IMG/VR virus record: IMGVR_UViG_3300044635_001663
Coordinates: 1 to 64,000 of that record
Length of the DNA: 64,000 nucleotides
Direction: 5' to 3' (one strand)
From: a virus
Under the pieces are notes generated by a model. It searched no databases, was not told where the DNA came from, and saw only the letters and a list, made by a program, of their open reading frames with translations. The translations under genes and the position numbers were made by a program. Shown here piece by piece: positions 6,551-12,855 of this stretch. Positions within the stretch are counted from its first letter, which is position 1; each line of letters opens with the position of its first letter.

Positions 6551-6632
6551 CGTAAACCCTTTGAGCATAAGCACTTAGGGCAGGCCCGGCCGCCCCGGTT
6601 CATCGTAAGTCCTTATACCACAACAACTTGCA
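6551..6632 (+). repeat. Intergenic cassette C7
   Basis: CGTAAACCCTTTGAGC-ATAA-GCACTTAGGG half A, GC core GGCCCGGCCGCCCCGG, half B CGTAAGTCCTTATACC...ACTTGCATC. Here the cassette follows a tRNA and not a coding gene. Confidence 0.85.
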
Positions 6633-6660
6633 TCAAGAATAATTTTTTGAAGTTTTTAGC

Positions 6661-6689
6661 TTGACTATGCCGATACTATAGTGTAGAAT
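6661..6689 (+). promoter_or_regulatory. Sigma70-like promoter with CGATA spacer
   Basis: TTGACT, 17-bp spacer with GCCGATA, TAGAAT. Confidence 0.85.
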
Positions 6690-6710
6690 CGGTAGACACA
6701 GGAGAAGAAC

Positions 6711-7415
6711 ATGAAAACTGCTGACGGTAATGATAAGTTGGGTAAGGGTTGCATTGTGGTTAGTCGTCCGGTTGGCGATACTTGCCCGCCCGATTGCGAC
6801 TATCTCGGAAACGGCTGCTATGCCGAAGCTACTGAAAATCAGTATAAAAATGCCCGTACTGCCGGTTTTGCTAATGTCATAACGGAAAAGAATAAAATCC
6901 GTGCTATGATTCTGGAAGCAAAACGTCGTGAGAAGTCTATTCGCTGGCATGAGCGTGGCGACTGGTTTCTCAATGGCGAACTTGACCTAGACTATGTTGC
7001 TAATGTAACGTGGGCTTGTGAGAGTATTCTTGCCGATGGTGATACGTTGCCCGATATGTGGTTTTATACTCATATCTACGATTCTCGGCTTGTGAGTCTG
7101 GAAAAGTATATGAATGTGTACGCTAGTGTGCATGACGATAACGATATGGGCGAAGCACTGGCACAGGGGTTCAAGCTGTTCGCATGGTGTGACAGCGACA
7201 TGAAGATTGCTCCGAAGCGTCCTAAGAGCAAAGCAAAAGCCGAAGCATGGCGACAAGCACTGCCGAAGCTGGTGGTTCTCAATGCCACAAAGTTTGTGGT
7301 ATGTCCAGAAATCCGTCGTGGTAGGTCAGAAATCACTTGCACCGGCACTAAAGATAGTATATCATGTGACTTGTGTGTTCGTGGTTTGGCTAATGTCTTG
7401 TTTCCAGCCCATTGA
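6711..7415 (+). CDS. Cysteine-rich phage protein, possible metal cluster binder
   Basis: 234 residues. The N-terminus carries CPPDC-x5-NGCYAE (residues 25-39). The C-terminus carries a second cluster CPEIRRG...CTGT...CDLC. The CYAE element and paired Cys clusters recall the phage Gp37/Gp68 (DUF5131) proteins, often described as radical-SAM-like, but the canonical CxxxCxxC is not exact. First gene behind cassette C7; AGGAG before the ATG. Confidence 0.75.
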   Translation: MKTADGNDKLGKGCIVVSRPVGDTCPPDCDYLGNGCYAEATENQYKNARTAGFANVITEKNKIRAMILEAKRREKSIRWHERGDWFLNGELDLDYVANVTWACESILADGDTLPDMWFYTHIYDSRLVSLEKYMNVYASVHDDNDMGEALAQGFKLFAWCDSDMKIAPKRPKSKAKAEAWRQALPKLVVLNATKFVVCPEIRRGRSEITCTGTKDSISCDLCVRGLANVLFPAH

Positions 7416-7426
7416 AAGGAATAAAA

Positions 7427-7996
7427 ATGAGCTACGTTGGATTGTATGATGATGCAGGAAGTAAAAATGCTTTCTATATTGTCAAAGATAAAAAGATTGG
7501 CCGGAAGCGCGTGGGCTTCAAAGAGTTTGAGAACGAACAAGAGGCACAGTTTGCCCATCGTGTTCAGTCTCATTTGGCACAGTTTGATTTGGCCCCTATG
7601 GTATATGGGGATGTTGGTTTTATTCGTAGGCATGATGGTGAAATGACTTGTTATGGTTATTTGACCGAAGTTGCTCGGCCTATGCCAGAATGTCATGATG
7701 ACGAATATTGTGATGGTGAATGTTTTCAGAGTTGCTGTAAGAATGGTATCGCTATCATGCAAGTGGTGTCTTATTTGAGCGAATATGGTTTGGATTATAA
7801 CGATGCCCATAGGGGTAACTTTGGTTTTGTTCGACGCAAAGGATACTGGATTCCAGTTGTAATTGACGTAGGTATTGAGAGTTTTAGCGATTGGGATGAA
7901 AATATTTATGGACAGTTTGATTATGCTGCTGACGAGTTTGATGAATACGGGCGATGTAATTGTGTTCAATGCAAAAAGTTCCGAGAGGAAGAATAA
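7427..7996 (+). CDS. Kinase-like fold protein, paralogue of 48587
   Basis: 189 residues from ATG 7427 (GAAAGGA upstream). Motif order GFKEF, L-APMVYGDV, YGYLTEVARP, then DYNDAHRGNFG and VVIDVGIESF. D-x-H-x-x-N followed by I-D-x-G resembles the catalytic loop and metal site of protein-kinase and aminoglycoside-kinase folds in reduced form. The same order occurs at 48587. Both end in a Cys cluster (here CNCVQC). Activity is not established: no clear glycine loop or ATP-site lysine is visible. Confidence 0.7.
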   Translation: MSYVGLYDDAGSKNAFYIVKDKKIGRKRVGFKEFENEQEAQFAHRVQSHLAQFDLAPMVYGDVGFIRRHDGEMTCYGYLTEVARPMPECHDDEYCDGECFQSCCKNGIAIMQVVSYLSEYGLDYNDAHRGNFGFVRRKGYWIPVVIDVGIESFSDWDENIYGQFDYAADEFDEYGRCNCVQCKKFREEE

Positions 7997-8226
7997 TGAG
8001 CAAATACTATATCAAATGTGGGACACTAGAACTAATTTATTCCTGCAATAAATGTCCACGGGATGCTGCGATGGATGCTATATGGGAAACAAATGAAAAT
8101 GATACACTAGATGAGCATATCTATCTTGATGAACGTGGATATAAAGACTATACAAATGCTGATGGATTAACTTGCGTATTACATACTAGCCATATTCTAA
8201 AAGATGCCGGATGGACTTTAGAGTAA
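7996..8226 (+). CDS. Conserved phage hypothetical, 76 aa
   Basis: Starts at TAATG overlapping the previous stop. MSKYYIKCGTLELIYSCNKCPRD followed by NENDTLDEHIYLDERGY is a pattern found in small phage proteins without known role. Two cysteines near residues 17-20. Confidence 0.8.
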   Translation: MSKYYIKCGTLELIYSCNKCPRDAAMDAIWETNENDTLDEHIYLDERGYKDYTNADGLTCVLHTSHILKDAGWTLE

Positions 8227-8231
8227 GACTA

Positions 8232-8315
8232 GCCGCAAACCCTTACTGCGACAGCACTTAGGGCGAGCGTGGCCGCCCGGCTTTGACGTAAGTCCTTATC
8301 CCACAACGCTTTAGA
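8232..8315 (+). repeat. Intergenic cassette C8
   Basis: CCCTTACTGCGACAGCACTTAGGG half A, core GTGGCCGCCCGG, half B CGTAAGTCCTTATCCC...GCTTTAGAGC. The region behind it (8330-8375) aligns with the C1 promoter but TATACT has decayed to TGGATT, so the expected promoter looks weak or lost. Confidence 0.85.
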
Positions 8316-8405
8316 GCAAATCTAAAAATCTTCTAAAGTTTCTACGCTGGATTGGTCGATAATGTAGATATGAGAACGAGACGAGAATCAACAAGGGGTG
8401 AGAGA

Positions 8406-8765
8406 ATGATCCAGTGGGTTGGGATTGTGATTACGATTTTAGGTTTGGCATATACGGGAATCAAGGACTACCAGAAAGGGGACATAAAATTTCCCAAGAT
8501 GCCTCAAAAACAGGTCTTGACAAAGGTAGTTTATCCGATACAATACTGTCTGATGGCTTACGACCCTAACATTGATAGAATTTTTTACCTACACGAAAAT
8601 GGAATCTGGTATGATTACCCTCCACAACAACGACGATATTCGACCACGCCGCAACCATATCAAGCTCAAGGTCAGGCCGCAGTGGCAAGTCCCTACGGGA
8701 CACAAGGAGCATCGGTATACCGTTATGGACAATCGCCCCAAGCGTCAACGAACCCGATCCGCTGA
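8406..8765 (+). CDS. Small membrane-anchored protein with Gln/Tyr/Pro-rich tail
   Basis: 119 residues from ATG 8406. Residues 2-18 form one hydrophobic helix (IQWVGIVITILGLAYTG), then a linker, a short domain (YPIQYCLMAYDPNIDRIF) and a Pro/Gln/Ser/Tyr-rich tail. An out-of-frame gene overlaps its 3' half. Function unknown. Confidence 0.65.
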   Translation: MIQWVGIVITILGLAYTGIKDYQKGDIKFPKMPQKQVLTKVVYPIQYCLMAYDPNIDRIFYLHENGIWYDYPPQQRRYSTTPQPYQAQGQAAVASPYGTQGASVYRYGQSPQASTNPIR

Positions 8766-8799
8766 AAATCGCAGGGCTTGCGACAACGGAGACTATTGA
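8611..8799 (+). CDS. Basic protein encoded out of frame over the 3' half of 8406
   Basis: 62 residues starting MITLHNNDDIRPRRNHIKLK, strongly basic, with PTGHKEHRYT and RPKRQRTRSAENR. This looks like the basic RTR-containing phage proteins. GGAATCTGG precedes the ATG. Codon third positions are mostly C or T, as in its neighbours, so this frame may be the older one. It extends 34 bp past the overlapping stop. Confidence 0.55.
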   Translation: MITLHNNDDIRPRRNHIKLKVRPQWQVPTGHKEHRYTVMDNRPKRQRTRSAENRRACDNGDY

Positions 8800-8806
8800 G
8801 TATAAT
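8778..8806 (+). promoter_or_regulatory. tRNA array promoter
   Basis: TTGCGA, 17-bp spacer, TATAAT, 9 bp before tRNA-Thr. Same TTGCGA -35 as the promoter at 12090. Confidence 0.8.
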
Positions 8807-8815
8807 AGTAGGATT

Positions 8816-8888
8816 GCCGATGTAACTCAGTTGGTAGAGTAGCAGTTTTGTAAACTGCCTGTCATCAGTTCGATTCTGATCATCGGCT
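8816..8888 (+). tRNA. tRNA-Thr(TGT)
   Basis: Acceptor GCCGATG/CATCGGC, anticodon arm GCAGT-TTTGTAA-ACTGC, T arm ATCAG-TTCGATT-CTGAT. Reads ACA. Confidence 0.95.
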
Positions 8889-8889
8889 C

Positions 8890-8960
8890 TCCGGGATGGT
8901 GAAACGGTATCACAAAGGATTTTGGTTCCTTTTTTCTACGTTCGAATCGTAGTCCCGGAA
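8890..8960 (+). tRNA. tRNA-Gln(TTG)
   Basis: Acceptor TCCGGGA/TCCCGGA, anticodon arm AAGGA-TTTTGGT-TCCTT. One base after tRNA-Thr. Reads CAA. Confidence 0.93.
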
Positions 8961-8965
8961 TTTAT

Positions 8966-9037
8966 TGGCTCGTAGCTCAATGGTCGAGCTGGCGGCTGTT
9001 AACCGCCCGGTTGTAGGTTCGAGTCCTACCGAGCCAG
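8966..9037 (+). tRNA. tRNA-Asn(GTT)
   Basis: Acceptor TGGCTCG/CGAGCCA, anticodon loop TGTTAAC within GGCGG/CCGCC, T arm TAGG/CCTA. Confidence 0.95.
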
Positions 9038-9039
9038 TT

Positions 9040-9126
9040 GGAATCTTGGCCGAGTGGTTTAAGGCAGCGGTTTACTAAACCGCCGAGGGTTAAAATCCTC
9101 CGTGGGTTCGAATCCCTCAGATTCCG
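9040..9126 (+). tRNA. tRNA-Ser(ACT), unusual anticodon
   Basis: Class II fold with acceptor GGAATCT/AGATTCC and a long variable arm. Anticodon arm GCGGT-TTACTAA-ACCGC puts ACT at positions 34-36, reading AGU. Bacterial tRNA-Ser for AGU/AGC normally has GCT. A34 would need deamination to inosine or restrict reading to AGU. Confidence 0.9.
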
Positions 9127-9138
9127 CTAAAGATTCTC

Positions 9139-9167
9139 TTGACAACAGACGATAACTATGGTATGAT
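9139..9167 (+). promoter_or_regulatory. Second tRNA promoter with CGATA spacer
   Basis: TTGACA, 17-bp spacer with GACGATA, TATGAT, 10 bp before tRNA-Ile. Confidence 0.8.
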
Positions 9168-9177
9168 CAAACAACAC

Positions 9178-9253
9178 GGGGCGTAAGGTAAGCCGGTTGC
9201 ATCCGACACTCTTATAAGGTGTTCATAGGTCTGTTCGACTCAGACACGCCCTA
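9178..9253 (+). tRNA. tRNA-Ile(TAT)
   Basis: Acceptor GGGGCGT/ACGCCCT, anticodon arm ACACT-CTTATAA-GGTGT, T arm GTCTG-TTCGACT-CAGAC. Reads AUA. The D stem is only three pairs. Confidence 0.85.
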
Positions 9254-9284
9254 TTCGGAGGCTGACGATTGAGTTACGATGGCT

Positions 9285-9356
9285 GGCCCTATAGTCTAAC
9301 GGCTAGGACGACAGCCTTTCACGCTGTAGATTGGAGTTCGATTCTCCATAGGGTCA
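9285..9356 (+). tRNA. tRNA-Glu(TTC)
   Basis: Acceptor GGCCCTA/TAGGGTC, anticodon loop CTTTCAC, T arm TGGAG-TTCGATT-CTCCA. Reads GAA. Confidence 0.93.
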
Positions 9357-9359
9357 TTA

Positions 9360-9412
9360 GTTTCTGCTAATCCTTCGGATTTGGAAGTTTTGGGAGTAGT
9401 CAGCCAGAATTT
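9360..9412 (+). repeat. Dispersed element D2
   Basis: CTAATCC-TTC-GGATTTG hairpin followed by GAGTAGTCAGCCAGAAT. Located between tRNA-Glu and the promoter at 9428. Confidence 0.65.
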
Positions 9413-9427
9413 CTAAGCCTTGACCAC

Positions 9428-9456
9428 TTGACAAGTCGATATTGATATGGTAGACT
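9428..9456 (+). promoter_or_regulatory. Sigma70-like promoter with CGATA spacer
   Basis: TTGACA, 17-bp spacer with GTCGATA, TAGACT. Confidence 0.8.
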
Positions 9457-9481
9457 ATTGGAACAAGAAAGGAAACCTGAG

Positions 9482-9658
9482 ATGAAGAATCTTCGTATCT
9501 ATGATATTGTGACTGAGGACGGTAAGACCCTGGCCGACATTCAATTGTCCGTGCAAGAGGATTTTGATTGGGTCGATGTATTTGATAAGCTGTATGATAT
9601 GACCAGTGAGAATGTAGAAAGCTATTCTTACGAGGAGACTACAGTAAATCCCGAATAG
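9482..9658 (+). CDS. Small acidic hypothetical protein, 58 aa
   Basis: AAAGGAAACC before ATG 9482. Begins MKNLRIYDIVTEDGKTLAD and looks like a small alpha/beta domain. It sits inside the tRNA array, six bases before tRNA-Lys. Function unknown. Confidence 0.7.
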   Translation: MKNLRIYDIVTEDGKTLADIQLSVQEDFDWVDVFDKLYDMTSENVESYSYEETTVNPE

Positions 9659-9664
9659 TTTGAT

Positions 9665-9737
9665 GGGCCTTTAGCTCAATTGGCAGAGCAAGGAGCTTTT
9701 AACTCTTAGGTTCGGGGTTCGAGTCCCCGAGGGCCCA
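9665..9737 (+). tRNA. tRNA-Lys(TTT)
   Basis: Acceptor GGGCCTT/AGGGCCC, anticodon arm AGGAG-CTTTTAA-CTCTT, T arm TCGGG-GTTCGAG-TCCCCGA region. Reads AAA. Confidence 0.93.
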
Positions 9738-9738
9738 C

Positions 9739-9766
9739 TTGACAGAGACAATTGTTGGTGTAGAAT
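9739..9766 (+). promoter_or_regulatory. Sigma70-like promoter
   Basis: TTGACA, 16-bp spacer, TAGAAT, starting two bases after tRNA-Lys. No CGATA; the spacer reads GAGACAATTG in that place. Confidence 0.75.
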
Positions 9767-9789
9767 ACAGGTAAGAAAGGGAGTAAATT

Positions 9790-9969
9790 ATGAGATATGA
9801 AGATCACTACGACGGCTACAATTATGACTATGATGATCTTCTAGAAAATACTGAGGATCTTGGTCTAGAAGAAGAACCTTGGATGCAAGACATTGAGGAG
9901 GATGATGATCAGGTTCCATCTTATGGAAAAAATTATTATCCAAACATTTCAGAAGAAGATGACGATTAA
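9790..9969 (+). CDS. Acidic Tyr/Asp-rich protein, 59 aa
   Basis: Begins MRYEDHYDGYNYDYDDLLEN and ends SEEDDD. Composition matches the acidic tails at 272, 53736 and 55054, hinting at a shared DNA-mimic or chaperone-like use, which is inference. AAAGGGAG precedes the start. Confidence 0.7.
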   Translation: MRYEDHYDGYNYDYDDLLENTEDLGLEEEPWMQDIEEDDDQVPSYGKNYYPNISEEDDD

Positions 9970-9973
9970 TATT

Positions 9974-10057
9974 GTGGATGCTTCTAGGTGGGACTAGAAT
10001 CTTTTCTATTATTTCTTTCTTTTCTTGATAAAGTACGTTCGAATCGTACCATCCACT
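9974..10057 (+). tRNA. tRNA-like element with degenerate anticodon domain
   Basis: Acceptor GTGGATG/CATCCAC (7 perfect pairs), D stem TCTAG/CTAGA and T arm GTACG-TTCGAAT-CGTAC are intact. The 34 bases between are pyrimidine-rich and cannot form a normal anticodon arm. CTTTTTT follows. Either a decayed class II tRNA or an RNA that only mimics the acceptor/T half. Confidence 0.5.
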
Positions 10058-10064
10058 CTTTTTT

Positions 10065-10568
10065 ATGAACACTTTCCAGCAAGAACTTGATGATTTTCGT
10101 CGTACCCCTGACGGAAAGATTATCCAAGGCGCTGCCCATACCAGCAGAGTATTGAATCACAAATATCGAAATAGTGTGATTATCAAGGCTATCTGTTCTC
10201 TGCGTAAGATTGAGAATAATTTTGATAGTATTGCTTGCTGTGGAGTAAGTGGCTTGATGGTGGTACCACAGATTGCAGAGATTCTTAATAAGAATATTAT
10301 TGTTATTCGTAAGGGTGAGCGACGGTATAGTGAATTCTTTATCGAAGGCGTTGCTCCATCTAATTATGTTATTGTGGATGATTTGATTTGTTCGGGAAGC
10401 ACAGTTAAACGCATTATGAACAATATTCATGATGATGTTCCACGAGCAAAATGTATTGGTGCATATTTTTATATGGGAGAAGAGTGCGCCTATAATGCTT
10501 CCAATTCTAAACTTTTTGAGAAGCAGTTTGGAACGATCATCCTAAACCCTTACCAGCCAAAGACTTAG
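10065..10568 (+). CDS. Phosphoribosyltransferase family protein
   Basis: 167 residues. The PRPP-binding motif is YVIVDDLICSGSTVKRI (about residues 103-119), the hallmark of type I phosphoribosyltransferases, which join a base to PRPP. An upstream hydrophobic strand (ACCGVSGLMVVPQIA) fits the PPi loop region. The substrate cannot be read. Its final residues (LNPYQPKT) and stop come from half A of cassette C9. A second PRTase is at 23664. Confidence 0.85.
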   Translation: MNTFQQELDDFRRTPDGKIIQGAAHTSRVLNHKYRNSVIIKAICSLRKIENNFDSIACCGVSGLMVVPQIAEILNKNIIVIRKGERRYSEFFIEGVAPSNYVIVDDLICSGSTVKRIMNNIHDDVPRAKCIGAYFYMGEECAYNASNSKLFEKQFGTIILNPYQPKT

Positions 10569-10622
10569 AACAAAGCTGGCCCGCCCCGGCCTCCGTAAGT
10601 GCTTACGCAGCAACGACTTACG
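10541..10622 (+). repeat. Intergenic cassette C9
   Basis: Half A CTAAACCCTTACC...ACTTAG overlaps the end of the phosphoribosyltransferase gene. The core is GGCCCGCCCCGG. Half B CGTAAGTGCTTACG...ACTTACG precedes AAATTTTTT. Confidence 0.85.
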
Positions 10623-10649
10623 ACACGAAATTTTTTCCAAAGTTTTTGC

Positions 10650-10678
10650 TTGACAGTGACGATAACATACTGTAGAAT
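10650..10678 (+). promoter_or_regulatory. Sigma70-like promoter with CGATA spacer
   Basis: TTGACA, 17-bp spacer with GACGATA, TAGAAT. Drives the DUF932 gene. Confidence 0.85.
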
Positions 10679-10720
10679 GAGTGAAGTAGAACGATTGAAC
10701 ACAACACGAAAGGGATGATT

Positions 10721-11671
10721 ATGGCTCATGCAGTTGAACAGATGATGTTTGTTGGTGCGACCCCGTGGCATGGTCTTGGTAACCAGCTTGACGAAGCTCC
10801 CACAGTTTCGGAGGCGATGACTGCCGCCGGTTTGGATTGGGAAGTTGGTCTGAAGGATTTAGTCACGGTGGACGGTCAACCCGTTCCGGCCCGTGCTACC
10901 TATCGCAAGACCGACGATAGTATTCTGGGCGTTGTCGGCCCGCGATACACTCCGCTGCAAAATAGCGAAGCGTTCGATTGGTTCCAGCCATTTCTGGACG
11001 CTGGCGAGTGTGCATTGCATACTGCCGGTTCTCTCCATAGTGGTCAGAAAGTTTGGGTTCTGGCCCAACTGAACCGCGACAATAGCGAGATCGTGAAGGG
11101 CGACGAGGTTGGGAAGTTTATTCTTCTCAGCAATTCGCACGATGGCACGACCGCTATCCGGGTTGGCTATACGCCGATCCGCGTTGTGTGTGCAAACACT
11201 ATGGCGATGGCCCATAGCAAGAGCAGTGGCTCCAAGTTGATTCGTATTCGTCACACACGTTCCAGCAAGACCAATCTGGAAAACGTGCGAGATATTATGG
11301 ATAACATTAACATGGAGTTTGAAGCGACTGCGGAGCAGTTCAAGTTCCTCGCATCGAAGAACTTCAATCAGGCCGACGTTCGCCGGTATGTCAAGGTGAT
11401 GCTCGACATCGACGGTACGCCGGACGATCAGATCAAGACTCGTACCAGAAATATCATGGACGAGATTCTGGCTCTGGTCGAAGGCCCGAAGCAGAGTGCA
11501 ACGGGGGTTCGTGGAACGTGGTGGGCCGCGTACAACGGCTACAACGAGTATCTGAATTACAACAAGGGTCGCACCGAAGATAATCGGCTCGACAGCCTGT
11601 GGTTTGGACTCAACGCGAACGACAATACCAAGGCTTTGGAAAAGGCTATGGACTTCGCCCAAGCACTCTAA
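10721..11671 (+). CDS. DUF932 / TIGR03299 phage-plasmid protein
   Basis: 316 residues. The opening TPWHGLGNQL and the central VGPRYTPLQNSEAFDWF, VLLSNSHDG-like LLSNSHDGTTAIRVGYTPIRVVCANT and the WWAAYNGYNEYLNY end are typical of the DUF932 family found in phages and plasmids. Its biochemical role is not established. Start 10721 has AAAGGGATG upstream. It is the most GC-rich gene of the window, behind cassette C9 and before a strong terminator. Confidence 0.92.
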   Translation: MAHAVEQMMFVGATPWHGLGNQLDEAPTVSEAMTAAGLDWEVGLKDLVTVDGQPVPARATYRKTDDSILGVVGPRYTPLQNSEAFDWFQPFLDAGECALHTAGSLHSGQKVWVLAQLNRDNSEIVKGDEVGKFILLSNSHDGTTAIRVGYTPIRVVCANTMAMAHSKSSGSKLIRIRHTRSSKTNLENVRDIMDNINMEFEATAEQFKFLASKNFNQADVRRYVKVMLDIDGTPDDQIKTRTRNIMDEILALVEGPKQSATGVRGTWWAAYNGYNEYLNYNKGRTEDNRLDSLWFGLNANDNTKALEKAMDFAQAL

Positions 11672-11697
11672 TCTCCTTCGCCATGGGGGTTGCACGG

Positions 11698-11733
11698 GAG
11701 CCGCCACTCAGCAATGGGTGGCGGTTCTTTTTT
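11698..11733 (+). terminator. Intrinsic terminator after the DUF932 gene
   Basis: GAGCCGCCAC pairs with GTGGCGGTTC over 10 bp with a 10-nt loop, followed by TTCTTTTTT. It is separate from cassette C10, which begins 18 bp later. So cassettes are not simply the terminators of this genome. Confidence 0.9.
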
Positions 11734-11750
11734 GTAGATGTTCTGCTTGA

Positions 11751-11832
11751 CGTAAACCCTTACCAGTAAAAGACTTACGTCGAAAGCGGCCCGCGAATTT
11801 AGTCCTAAGTTCAATACTGGCAAGGACTTACG
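11751..11832 (+). repeat. Intergenic cassette C10
   Basis: CGTAAACCCTTACC...ACTTACG half A, core GCGGCCCGCG, half B CCTAAGTTCAATACTGG...ACTTACG. Last complete copy. Confidence 0.8.
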
Positions 11833-11865
11833 AAAAGTTTGTCAAAGAATCTCACAAGTTCCCTA

Positions 11866-11894
11866 TTGGCAATGGGTTACGATGTCGATATACT
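11866..11894 (+). promoter_or_regulatory. Promoter into a gene-free leader
   Basis: TTGGCA, 17-bp spacer ending GTCGA and running into TATACT, so CGATA overlaps the -10. The next 340 bp (to 12238) hold no convincing gene: AT-rich leader, element D3, a half cassette and another promoter. Confidence 0.7.
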
Positions 11895-11987
11895 GTATAG
11901 TGATGTAAGGTGTTATCTGGCAAAGGGTTAGGTTAAAATAGTAATAGAATTGTAATAAGCTATTGGATATTTTTCCAACCTTTATTT

Positions 11988-12040
11988 GTCTCGCCTAATC
12001 CAACGGATTCGCTGACGTTGCTGATAGTCAGCCGGAATAT
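11988..12040 (+). repeat. Dispersed element D3
   Basis: CTCGCCTAATCC-AAC-GGATTCG hairpin, then GCTGAC...GTCAGC hairpin and CGGAATAT. The most complete copy of the family. Confidence 0.7.
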
Positions 12041-12066
12041 CGTAGTAGTAACAAGCTGCTCTTATT

Positions 12067-12095
12067 CTAAGTTCTTATGTTTCAACCACTTGCGA
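12067..12095 (+). repeat. Isolated half cassette
   Basis: CTAAGTTCTTATG...CCACTTGCGA matches half B of cassette C1 with a few changes. No half A or GC core is present, and its end overlaps the -35 of the next promoter. A weaker relic is at 12676-12706. Confidence 0.55.
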
Positions 12096-12118
12096 CAAGT
12101 CTTAGAGTGTGGTATAAT
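12090..12118 (+). promoter_or_regulatory. Sigma70-like promoter
   Basis: TTGCGA, 17-bp spacer, TATAAT. Reads toward the gene at 12239 through 120 bp without a gene. Confidence 0.8.
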
Positions 12119-12238
12119 GAAAAGAGTAACAACGATAGTAACAAACTGATCAATAGTTGAGACTTATTCTCAATAGATAAAGATGGTTAGATATTGTTGT
12201 CTAATCTCATAGTCAGGAAAAAACCGGGAGCCCTTGTG

Positions 12239-12442
12239 ATGCAGAAGGAAAGAATTATTGTGACCGATGAAAATCGACAGGATATTACTAGTATTTATTG
12301 CCACAGACTTTTGGATGATATGGACTTTGATACCCTCTATAGTTTTGCTTATGATATGTTGAAAGATAACAAGGAAGGATTGACTAATGAAATGTTGACC
12401 AATCAAATTATTGACTATTACCCTGATATTCTGGAGAACTAA
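12239..12442 (+). CDS. Small phage hypothetical protein, 67 aa
   Basis: ATG 12239 chosen for GGGAG at the right distance; the frame upstream opens with TTG only. Middle has YSFAYDMLKDNKEGLTNE followed by YYPDIL, a pattern of small phage proteins of unknown role. The protein at 13499 shows the same ending pattern (APDVL). Coupled to the next gene. Confidence 0.75.
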   Translation: MQKERIIVTDENRQDITSIYCHRLLDDMDFDTLYSFAYDMLKDNKEGLTNEMLTNQIIDYYPDILEN

Positions 12443-12519
12443 TGCCTATTCTTGCAATTCTGGTGATTTTATACGTTGTTATTGATGGAGCTATTAAATT
12501 TTATGCAGATAGATATTAG
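12442..12519 (+). CDS. 25-residue membrane peptide
   Basis: Starts in the TAATG overlap. MPILAILVILYVVIDGAIKF is one hydrophobic helix with a charged end. The next gene starts inside it. Tiny but coupled on both sides. Confidence 0.6.
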   Translation: MPILAILVILYVVIDGAIKFYADRY

Positions 12520-12646
12520 TAAACAAGAAGCATGGAAACTAATGGATGCTATTAGTGCCTACATGAAAGATTATACTGTTACCGGTCCTGTTCATAAAAC
12601 GTTCGACAATATTACTAAAAAACTAAAGGAGGTTGTCAAAGAATAG
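12503..12646 (+). CDS. Small hypothetical protein, 47 aa
   Basis: Begins MQIDISKQEAWKLMDAISAY, amphipathic helical, ending KEVVKE. Overlaps the membrane peptide by 17 bp. Confidence 0.6.
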   Translation: MQIDISKQEAWKLMDAISAYMKDYTVTGPVHKTFDNITKKLKEVVKE

Positions 12647-12698
12647 TAACTGGTGGTGAGAGACCGGTTAGTATTGTAAGTTGTTTGCTCTTAAGGAT

Positions 12699-12727
12699 TT
12701 GCGTCAAAAGTGACGATATGGTACAAT
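12699..12727 (+). promoter_or_regulatory. Promoter with CGATA spacer into gene-poor region
   Basis: TTGCGT, 17-bp spacer with GACGATA, TACA AT-type -10 (TACAAT). The region 12728-13498 downstream holds one possible 14-codon hydrophobic frame and candidate RNAs. Confidence 0.7.
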
Positions 12728-12810
12728 GGAGCTAACGGATACGATATCGTAGCTTGATAGTTGTTTGCTTGTTCTTATTATCTCTTCCTAATTTTATAAA
12801 GGAATCTATA

Positions 12811-12855
12811 TTGGCCATTCTGCTGCTAGTCTTCATCCTGTTTTTTACCAAGTGA
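12811..12855 (+). CDS. Possible 14-residue hydrophobic peptide
   Basis: TTG start six bases after AAAGGA; peptide MAILLLVFILFFTK. It looks like the 25-residue membrane peptide at 12442. Evidence is only the ribosome site and hydrophobicity. Confidence 0.3.
   Translation: MAILLLVFILFFTK

Noticed and set aside
7076-7969. A 297-codon open frame on the minus strand
   Set aside because: It is antisense to the genes at 6711 and 7427, which have ribosome sites and conserved motifs; the antisense product is low in recognisable structure.
10859-11707. A 282-codon open frame on the minus strand
   Set aside because: Antisense to the clear DUF932 gene; created by its codon bias.
276-11832. Cassettes as a CRISPR array or as transposon ends
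   Set aside because: Copies are 500-2,000 bp apart with genes between them, spacing is irregular, and there is no transposase or cas gene.
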